Part shown: one piece after another, positions 53,270 to 63,085 of the stretch
How the letters are laid out: each line of letters opens with the position of its first letter
How positions within the stretch are numbered: the stretch's first letter is position 1
Assembly (NCBI GenBank): GCA_033782935.1
Contig: JAWQEG010000062.1
Coordinates: 10,868,001-10,932,000 of the forward strand
Length of the DNA: 64,000 nucleotides
Direction: 5' to 3'
Source of the DNA: Petrolisthes cinctipes
Taxonomy: Eukaryota; Arthropoda; Malacostraca; Decapoda; Porcellanidae
Translations under genes and position numbers: made by a program
The notes under the pieces: generated by a model
The model's database searches: none
Told to the model about the DNA's origin: nothing
The model's input: only the letters and a program-made list of their open reading frames with translations

Positions 53270-54080
53270 TGAATTTTAGATATAAACAGGTACAGAAGAT
53301 GCATGCACATATCGACTTTTGGGCACCTAAAATATCGATTTTAAGCATGTTTTGGGTCTGTATTTTGAAAACATTCTAACTAGGAGTAGGCATGTACAGA
53401 TCGCTTCTAGGACCCAAAAATATAGAATTTTCGGGTGTTTTGAGCCTGAATTTGAGACAGAAACCGGTACTGAAGATACAAGCACATATCGACTTTGGTC
53501 ACTTGAAGTATCGATTTTTAGGATGTTTTGGCCCTATATTTTGAATGTATTCTAGCATTGTGTAAGCATGTTCAGATTGCTTCTGAGAACAAAAAATATC
53601 GAATTTTCGGGTGTTTTGAGGTTGAATTTGGGATATAAACGGGTGCAGAAGATGCATACACATATTGACTTTGGGCACCTAAAATATCGATTTTCAGCAT
53701 GTTTTGGGCCTGTATCTGAGTAGTCATGTACAGATCGCTTCTGAGACCCAAAAATATCGATTTTTCGGGTGTTTTAAGCCTGGATTTGAGATATAAACGG
53801 GTACAGAAGAAGCATGCACATATCGACTTTCGGGCACCTAAAATATCGATTTTAAGCATGTTTTGGGCCTGTATTTTGAAAATACTCTAACACGGAGTAG
53901 GCATGTACAGATCGCTTCTGGGAACCCAAAATATCGAATTTTCGGGTGTTTTGGGGATAAATTTGAGATATCGACTTTGGGCACCTAAAATATCGATTTT
54001 TTAGCATGTTTTGGGCCTATATTTTGAAAATATTCTAGCACTGAGTAAGCATGTACAGATCGCTTCTGGGACCCCAAAAT
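53270..54080. repeat. ~810-bp block repeated 2,023 bp apart, copy 1
   Basis: Includes the diverged 'gagacagaaaccggtactg' monomer, 'cacttgaagtatcgattt', 'gaatgtattctagcattgtg', a 158-bp unit followed by 'tagtcatgtacag', and a 147-bp unit with 'ttggggataaatttgag'. The next copy is at 55,293-56,103. Confidence 0.8.
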
Positions 54081-55292
54081 ATCGAATTTTCGGGTGTTTT
54101 GAGCCTGAATTTGAGATAGAAACGGGTACTGAAAATGCATGCACATATTGACTTTGGGCACCTATAATATCGATTTTCAGCATGTTTTGGGCCTGTATTT
54201 TGAAAATACTCTAACACGGAGTAGGCATGTACAGATCGCTTCTGGGACCCCAAAATATCGAATTTTCAGGTGTTTTGAGCCTGAATTTGGGATATAAACG
54301 GGTGCAGAAGATGAATGCACATATCGACTTTTGGTCAACTAAAATATCGATTTTGAGCATGTTTTGGGTCTGTATCTTGAAAACATTCTAACTAGGAGTT
54401 GGCATGTAAAGATCGCTTCTAGGACCCAAAAATATAGAATTTTCGGGGGTTTTGAGCCTGAATTTGAGATATAAACGGGTACAGAAGATGCATGCACATA
54501 TCGACTTTGGACACTTAAATTATCGATTTTTAGCATGTTTTGAGCCTGTATTTTGAAAACATTCTAGCACTGAGTAGGCATGTTCAGATCGCTTCTGGGA
54601 CTGAAAAATATCGAATTTTCGGGTGTTTTGTGTTTGAATTTGAGATATAAACGCGTGGAGAAGATGCATACACATATTGACTTTGGGCACCTAAAATATC
54701 GATTTTCAGCATGTTTTGAGCCTGTATCTGAGTAGGCATGTACAGATCGCTTCTGGGACCCCAAAATATCGAATTTTCTGGTGTTTGGAGCCTGAATTTG
54801 AGATATAAACGGGTACAGAAGATGCATGCAAATATCGACTTTGGACACTTAAAATATCGATTTTTAGCATGTTTTGAGCCTATATTTTGAAAACATTCTA
54901 GCACTGAGTAGGCATGTACAGATCACTTCTGGGACCCCAAAATATCGAATTTGCTGGTGTTTTAAGCCTAAATTTGGGATATAAACGGGTGCAGAAGATG
55001 CATACACGTATCGACTTTTGGGCACCTAAAAGATCGATTTTCAGTATGTTTTGGGCCTGTATATTAAAAATACTCTAACACGGAGTAGGCATGTACAGAT
55101 CGCTTCTGGGACCCCAAAATATCGAAATTTCGGGTGTTTTGGGCCTGAATTTGAGATATCGACTTTGGGCACCTAAAATATCGATTTTTAGCATGTTTTG
55201 GGCCTGAATTTTGAAAATATTCTAGCACTGAGTAGGCATTTACAGATAGCTTCTGGCACCCCAAAACATCGAATTTTCGGGTGTTTTAAGCC
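54081..55292. repeat. Core monomers between the 810-bp blocks
   Basis: About seven monomers, including a 158-bp unit near 54.72 kb, 'aaacgcgtggagaag' (shared with about 35.96 kb), and a 147-bp unit near 55.15 kb. The stretch from about 54.36 to 54.9 kb resembles 35.66-36.05 kb. Confidence 0.68.
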
Positions 55293-56103
55293 TGAATTTG
55301 AGATATAAACAGGTACAGAAGATGCATGCACATATCGACTTTTGGGCACCTAAAATATCGATTTTAAGCATGTTTTGGGTCTGTATTTTGAAAACATTCT
55401 AACTAGGAGTAGGCATGTACAGATCGCTTCTAGGACCCAAAAATATAGAATTTTCGGGTGTTTTGAGCCTGAATTTGAGACAGAAACCGGAACTGAAGAT
55501 ACATGCACATATCGACTTTGGTCACTTGAAGTATCGATTTTTAGGATGTTTTGGCCCTATATTTTGAATGTATTCTAGCATTGTGTAAGCATGTTCAAAT
55601 TGCTTTTGAGACCCAAAAATATCGAATTTTCGGGTGTTTTGAGGTTGAATTTGGGATATAAACGGGTGCAGAAGATGCATACACATATTGACTTTGGGCA
55701 CCTAAAATATCGATTTTCAGCATGTTTTGGGCCTGTATCTGAGTAGTCATGTACAGATCGCTTCTGAGACCCAAAAATATCGATTTTTCGGGTGTTTTAA
55801 GCCTGGATTTGAGATATAAACGGGTACAGAAGATGCATGCACATATCGACTTTTGGGCACCTAAAATATCGATTTTAAGCATGTTTTGGGCCTGTATTTT
55901 GAAAATACTCTAATACGGAGTAGGCATGTACAGATCGCTTCTGGGAACCCAAAATATCGAATTTTCGGGTGTTTTGGGGATAAATTTGAGATATCGACTT
56001 TGGGCACCTAAAATATCGATTTTTTAGCATGTTTTGGGCCTATATTTTGAAAATATTCTAGCACTGAGTAAGCATGTACAGATCATTTCCGGGACCCCAA
56101 AAT
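55293..56103. repeat. ~810-bp block, copy 2
   Basis: Matches 53,270-54,080 at an offset of 2,023 bp with few changes ('ccggaactgaag' for 'ccggtactgaag'; 'gatcatttccggg' at the end). It contains the last 147-bp monomer of the window, near 55.98 kb. Confidence 0.8.
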
Positions 56104-58161
56104 ATTGAATTTTCGGGTGTTTTAAGCCTGAATTTGAGATATAAACGGGTACAGAAGATGCATGCACATATCGACTTTGGACACTTAAAATATCGATTTA
56201 TAGCATGTTTTGAGCCTATGTTTTGAAAACATTCTAGCACTGAGTAGGCATGTACAGATCGCTTCTGGGACCGAAAAATATCGAATTTTCGGGTGTTTTG
56301 TGGTTGAATTTGAGATATAAACGGGTGCAGAAGATGCATACACATATTGACTTTTGGCACCAAAAATATCGATTTTCAGCATGTTTTGGGCCTGTATCTG
56401 AGTAAGCATGTACAGATCGCTTCTGGGACCCCAAAATATCGAATTTTCTGGTGTTTGGAGCCTGAATTTGGGAAATAGACGGGTACAGAAGATGCATGCA
56501 CATATTGACTTTGGGCAGCTAAAATATCGATTTTCAGCATGTTTTGGGCCTGTATTTTGAAAATACATTAACACGGAGTAGGCATGTACAGATCGCTTCT
56601 GGGACACAAAAATATCGATTTTTTGGGTGTTTTGAGCCTGAATTTGAGATATAAACGGGTACAGAAGATGCATGCACATATCGACTTTTTGCACTTAAAA
56701 TATCGATTTTGAGCATGTTTTGGGTTCTGTATCTTGAAAACACTCTAACACGGAGTATGCACGTACAGATCGATTCTGGGACCCAAAAATATTGAATTTT
56801 CGGGTGTTTTCAGCCTTAATTTGAGATATATACGGGTACAGAAGATGCATGCACATATCGACTTTGGGCACCTAAAATATCGATTTTTAGTATGTTTTGG
56901 GCCTGTATTATAAAAATACTCTAACACGGAGTAGACATGTACAGATCGCTTTTGGGACTGAAAAATATCGAATTTTCGGGTGTTTTGAGCCTGAATTTAA
57001 GATATAAACAGGTACAGAAGATGCATACACATATCGACTTTGGGCACCCAAAATATCGATTTTGAGCATATTTTGGGCCTGTATTTTTAAAATACTCTAA
57101 CACGGAGTAGACACGTAGAGATCGCTTCTGGGACACAAAAATATCGAATTTTCGGAGTTTTGAGCCTGAATTTGAGATATAAACGATTACAGAAGATGCA
57201 TGTACATATCGACTTTTTGCACCTAAAATATCGATTTTGAGCATGTTTTGGGTCTGTATCTTGAAAACTTTCTAGCAAGAAGTAGGCACGTACAGATTGC
57301 TTCTGGGACCCAAAAATATCGAATTTTCGAGTGTTTTGAACCTGAATTTGGGATATAGACGGGTACAGAAGATGCATAAACATATTGACTTTGGGCAGCT
57401 AAAATATCGATTTTGAGCATATTTTAGGCCTGTATTTTGAAAATACTCTAACACGGAGTATGCATGTACAGATGGCTTTTGGGACCCAAAAATATCGAAT
57501 ATTCGGGTGTTTTGAGTCTGAATTTGAGATATAAACGGGTGCAGAAGATGCATGCACATATCGACTTTGGGCACCAAAAATATCGATTTTGAGCATGTTT
57601 TGGGCCTGCATTTTGAAAATACTCTAACATGGTGTAGACATGTACAGATCACTTCTGGAACACAAAGATATCGATTTTTTGGGTGTTTTGAGCCTGAATT
57701 TGAGATATAAACAGGTACAGAAGATGCATGCACATATCGACTTTGGCACCCAAAATATCGATTTTTAGTATGTTCTGGGCGTATAATTTGAAAATATTCT
57801 AGCACTGAGTAGGCATGTACAGATCGCTTCTGGGACCCAAAAATATCGAATTTTCGGGCGTTTTGAGCCAGAATTTGGGATATAACCGGGTACAGAGGAT
57901 GCATGCACATATCGACTTTTTGCACCTAAAATATCGATTTAAAGCATGTTTTGGGTCTGTATCTTGAAAACATTCTAGCAAGGAGTAGGCATGTACAGGT
58001 CGCTTCTGGGACCCCAAAATATCGAATTTTCTGGTGTTTTGAACCTGAATTTGGGATATACACGGGTACAGAAGATGCATACACATATCGACTTTGGGCA
58101 CCTAAAATATCGATTTTGAGCATGTTTTGGGCCTGTATTTTGAAAATACTATAGCACGGTC
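56104..58161. repeat. Transition from core to right-flank monomers
   Basis: The last 158-bp unit ends near 56,400. From about 56.46 kb the units are full length and flank-type markers return: 'gcagctaaaatatcg', 'gacacaaaaatatcgatt', 'gtatgcacgtac' and 'tttttgcacc'. One core-type 'tctaactaggag' ending still appears later, near 63.6 kb. No foreign sequence marks the boundary. Confidence 0.72.
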
Positions 58162-59040
58162 TAGACATGTACAGATCGCTTCTGGGACACAAAAATATCG
58201 ATTTTTTGGGTGTTTTGAGCCTGAATTGGAGATATAAACGGGTACAGAAGATGCATGCACATATCGACTTTGGCACCCAAAATATCGATTTTTAGTATGT
58301 TTTCGGCGTATAATTTGAAAATATTCTAGCACTGAGTAGGCATGTACTGATCGATTCTGGGACCCAAAAATATCGAATTTTCGGGGGTTTTGAGCCAGAA
58401 TTTGGGATATAACCAGGTACAGAGGATGCATGCACATATCGACTTTTTGCACCTAAAATATCGATTTTGAGCATGTTTTGGGTCTGTATCTTGAAAAAAT
58501 TCTAGCAAGGAGTATGCATGTACAGATCGCTTCTGGGACCCAAAAATACCGAATTTTCTGGTGTTTTGAACCTGAATTTGGGATATAGACGGGTACAGAA
58601 GATGCATACACATATTGACTTTGGGCACCTAAAATATAGATTTTCAGTATGTTTTGGGCCTGTATTTTGAAAATACATTAACACGGAGTAGGCATGTACA
58701 GATCGCTTATGGGACACAAAAATATCGATTTTTTGGGTGTTTTGAGCCTGAATTTGAGATATAAACGGGTTCAGAAGATACATGCACATATCGACTTTTT
58801 GCACCTAAAATATCGATTTTGAGCATGTTTTGGTTTTGTATCTTGAACAAATTCTAACACGGAGTAGGCATGTACAGATCACTTCTGGGACCCAAAAATA
58901 TCGACTCTTCGGGTGTTTTGAGCCTGAATTTGAGATATAAACGGGTACAGAAGATGCATGCACATATCGACTTTGGGCACCTAAAATATCGATTTTGAGC
59001 ATGTTTTGGTCCTGTATTTTGAAAATACTTTAACACGGAG
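58162..59040. repeat. 5-mer HOR (879 bp), copy 1
   Basis: Five monomers, repeated at 59,041-59,919. Shared rare sites are 'cctgaattggagatat', 'ttttcggcgtataattt', 'catgtactgatcgattctgg', 'ataaccaggtacagagg', and 'cgactcttcgggtg'. Confidence 0.86.
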
Positions 59041-59919
59041 TATGCATGTACAGATCGCTTCTGGGACACAAAAATATCGATTTTTTGGGTGTTTTGAGCC
59101 TGAATTGGAGATATAAACGGGTACAGAAGATGCATGCACATATCGACTTTGGCACCCAAAATATCGATTTTTAGTATGTTTTCGGCGTATAATTTAAAAA
59201 TATTCTAACACTGAATAGGCATGTACTGATCGATTCTGGGACCCAAAAATATCGAATTTTCGGGGGTTTTGAGCCAGAATTTGGGATATAACCAGGTACA
59301 GAGGATGCATGCACATATCGACTTTTTGCACCTAAAATATCGATTTTGAGCATGTTTTGGGTCTGTATCTTGAAATAATTCTTGCAAGGAGTATGCATGT
59401 ACAGATCGCTTCTGGGACCCAAAAATACCGAATTTTCTGGTGTTTTGAACCTGAATTTGGGATATAGACGGGTACAGAAGATGCATACACATATTGACTT
59501 TGGGCACCTAAAATATAGATTTTCAGTATGTTTTGGGCCTGTATTTTGAAAATACATTAACACGGAGTAGGCATGTACAGATCGCTTATGGGACACAAAA
59601 ATATCGATTTTTTGGGAGTTTTGAGCCTGAATTTGAGATATAAACGGGTTCAGAAGATGCATGCACATATCGACTTTTTGCACCTAAAATATCGATTTTG
59701 AGCATGTTTTGGTTTTGTATCTTGAACAAATTCTAACACGCAGTAGGCATGTACAGATCACTTCTGGGACCCAAAAATATCGACTCTTCGGGTGTTTTGA
59801 GCCTGAATTTGAGATATAAACGGGTACAGAAGATGCATGCACATATCGACTTTGGGCACCTAAAATATCGATTTTGAGCATGTTTTGGTCCTGTATTTTG
59901 AAAATACTCTAACACGGAG
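59041..59919. repeat. 5-mer HOR (879 bp), copy 2
   Basis: Adjacent copy of 58,162-59,040 with isolated differences ('gaaataattcttgc' for 'gaaaaaattctagc'; 'acacgcagtagg' for 'acacggagtagg'). A third copy begins at 59,920 but soon diverges. Confidence 0.86.
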
Positions 59920-61325
59920 TGTGCATGTACAGATCGCTTCTGGGACACAAAAATATCGATTTTTTGGGTGTTTTGAGCATGAATTTGAGATATAAACGGG
60001 TTCAGAAGATGCATGCACATATCGACTTTGGACACCTAAAATATCGATTTATAGCATGTTTTGAGCCTGTATTTTAAAAACATTCTTGTACTGAGTAGGC
60101 ATGTGCAGATTGCTTAAGGGACCCAAATATATCGAATTTTCGGAGTTTTGAGCCTGAATTTGAGATATAAACGGGTACAGAAGATGCATGCACATATCGA
60201 CTTTTTGCACTTAAAATATCGATTTTGATCATGTTTTGGGTCTGTATCTTGAAAATATTCTAGCAAGGAGTAGGCATGTACAGATCGCTTCTGGGACCCA
60301 AAAAAATCGAATTTTCTGGTGTTTTGAACCTGAATTAGGGATATACACGTGTACAGAAGATGCATACACATTTTGACTTTGGGCACATAAAATATCGATT
60401 TTGAGCATGTTTCGGGCCTTTTTTTTTTAAACACTCTAACACGGAGTGTGCACGTACAGATCGCATCTGGGACCCAAAAATATTGAATTTTCGGGTGTTT
60501 TAAGCCTGAATTTGAGATATAAACGGGTACAGAAGATGCAGACACATATCGACTTTGGGCACCTAAAATATCGATTTTGAGCATGTTTTGGGCCTGTATT
60601 TTGAAAATACTCTAACACGGAGTAGGCATGTACAGATCGCTTCTGGGACACAAAAATATCGAATTTTTGGGTGTTTTGAGCCTGAATTTGAGATATAAAC
60701 GGGTTCAGAAGATGCATGCACTTATCGACTTTGGACACCTAAAATATCGATTTATAGCATGTTTTGAGCCTGTATTTTAAAAACATTCTAGTACTGAGTA
60801 GGCATGTGCAGATTGCTTAAGGGACCCAAAAATATCGAATTTTCGGAGTTTTGAGCATGAATTTGAGATATAAACGGATACAGAAGATGCATGCACATAT
60901 CGACTTTGGGCACCAAAAATATCGATTTTGAGCATGTTTTGGGCCTGAATTTTTAAAATACTCTAACACTGAGTAGACACGTACAGATCGCTTCTGGGAC
61001 CCAAATAAATCGAATTTTCGGGTGTTCTGAGCCTGAATTTGAGATATGAACGGGTACAGAAGATGCAAGAACATATCGTCTTTGGGCACATAAAATATCG
61101 ATTTTGAGCATGTTTTGGGCCTGTATTTTGAAAATACTATAACACGGTGTAGACATGTACAGATTGCTTCTGGGACACAAAAATATTGATTTTTTGGGTG
61201 TTTTGAGCCTGAATTTGAGATATAAACGGGTAAAGAAGATGCATGCACATATCGACTTTTTGCACCTAAAATATCGATTTTGAGCATGTTTTGGGTCTGT
61301 ATCATGAAATCTTTCTAGCAAGAAG
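59920..61325. repeat. Right-flank monomers between 5-mer sets
   Basis: Eight units. A pair with 'gatttatagcatgttttgag' followed by 'gtgcagattgcttaaggg' occurs near 60.05-60.13 kb and again near 60.75-60.83 kb, about four units apart. A run of T residues lies near 60,419-60,428. Confidence 0.7.
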
Positions 61326-62205
61326 TAGGCATGTACAGATTGCTTCTGGGACTCAAAAATATCGAATATTCGAGTGTTTTGAACCTGAATTTGGGATATA
61401 GACGGGTACAGAAGATGCATACACATATTGACTTTGGGCAGCTAAAATATCGATTTACAGCATGTTTTAGGCCTGTATTTTGAAAATACTCTAAAACGGA
61501 GTATGCATGTACAGATGGCTTTTGGGACCCAAAAATATCGAATATTCGGGTGTTTTGAGTCTGAATTTGAGATATAAACGGGTACAGAAGATGCATGCAC
61601 ATATCGACTTTGGGGACCCAAAATATCGATTTTGAGCATGTTTTCAGCCTGTATTTTTAAAGTACACTAACACGGAGTAGACACGTACAGATCGCTTCTG
61701 GGACCCAAATAAATCGAATTTTCGGTTGTTCTGAGCCTAAATTTGAGATATGAACAGGTACAGAAGATACATGCACATATCGACTTCGGGCACCTAAAAT
61801 ATCGATTTTGAGGCTGTTTTGGGCCTGTAATTTGAAAATACTCCAACACGGGGTAGACATGTACATATCGCTTCTGGGACACAAAAATATCGATTTTTTG
61901 GGAGTTTTGAGCCTGAATTTGAGATATAAACGGGTACAGAAGATGCATGCACATATCGACTTTGGGCACCCAAAATATCGATTTTTAGTATGTTTTGGGC
62001 GTATAATTTGAAAATATTCTAGCACTGAGTAGGCACGTACAGATCGCTTCTGGGACCCAAAAATATCGAATTTTCGGGTGTTTTTAGCCAGAAATTGGGA
62101 TATAACCGGGTACAGAGGATGCATGCACATATCGACTTTTTGCACCTAAAATATCGATTTTGAGCATGTTTTGGGTCAGTATCATGAAATCTTTCTAGGA
62201 AGAAG
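61326..62205. repeat. 5-mer HOR (880 bp), copy 1
   Basis: Exactly 5 x 176 bp. Diagnostic sites are 'tcgaatattcgagtg', 'cgatttacagcatg', 'ctaaaacggagtatgc', 'acccaaataaatcg', 'ttgaggctgttttggg' and 'agccagaaattggg'. It recurs immediately, with all of these sites in the same order. Confidence 0.88.
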
Positions 62206-63085
62206 TAGGCATGTACAGATTGCTTCTGGGACTCAAAAATATCGAATATTCGAGTGTTTTGAACCTGAATTTGGGATATAGACGGGTACAGAAGATGCAT
62301 ACACATATTGACTTTGGGCAGCTAAAATATCGATTTACAGCATGTTTTAGGCCTGTATTTTGAAAATACTCTAAAACGGAGTATGCATGTACAGATGGCT
62401 TTTGGGACCCAAAAATATCGAATATTCGGGTGTTTTGAGTCTGAATTTGAGATATAAACGGGTACAGAAGATGCATGCACATATCGACTTTGGGGACCCA
62501 AAATATCGATTTTGAGCATGTTTTCAGCCTGTATTTTTAAAATACACTAACACGGAGTAGACACGTACAGATCGCTTCTGGGACCCAAATAAATCTAATT
62601 TTCGGTTGTTCTGAGCCTAAATTTGAGATATGAACAGGTACAGAAGATACATGCACATATCGACTTCGGGCACCTAAAATATCGATTTTGAGGCTGTTTT
62701 GGGCCTGTATTTTGAAAATACTCCAACACGGTGTAGACATGTACAGATCGCTTCTGGGACACAAAAATATCGATTTTTTGGGAGTTTTGAGCCTGAATTT
62801 GAGATATAAACGGGTACAGAAGATGCATGCACATATCGACTTTGGGCACCCAAAATATCGATTTTTAGTATGTTTTGGGCGTATAATTTGAAAATATTCT
62901 AGCACTGAGTAGGCACGTACAGATCGCTTCTGGGACCCAAAAATATCGAATTTTCGGGTGTTTTTAGCCAGAAATTGGGATATAACCGGGTACAGAGGAT
63001 GCATGCACATATCGACTTTTTGCACCTAAAATATCGATTTTGAGCATGTTTTGGGTCTGTATCTTAAACAAATTCTAGCAAGAAG
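62206..63085. repeat. 5-mer HOR (880 bp), copy 2
   Basis: Near-identical to the preceding 880 bp; differences noted are single bases such as 'aaatctaattttc' for 'aaatcgaattttc' and 'cacggtgtagac' for 'cacggggtagac'. Confidence 0.88.

Larger units (their letters stand above)
17310..56500. repeat. Core compartment with shortened monomer classes
   Basis: This stretch holds all the 147-bp (about 45), 158-bp (about 24) and 164-bp monomers that I found. It is also marked by 'gaccccaaaatatcg' (C at position 30), 'cctaaaagatcgattttcag', and the monomer ending 'attctaactaggag', each rare or absent in the flanks. The left edge is set where the 8.2-kb duplication begins. The right edge near 56.5 kb is where flank-type markers return. 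Confidence 0.78.

Noticed and set aside
60419..60428. Poly(T) run as the tail of an inserted retroelement
   Set aside because: Only about 10 bases long and within a normal-phase monomer. It fits a local T expansion of 'gtattttaaaaac'.
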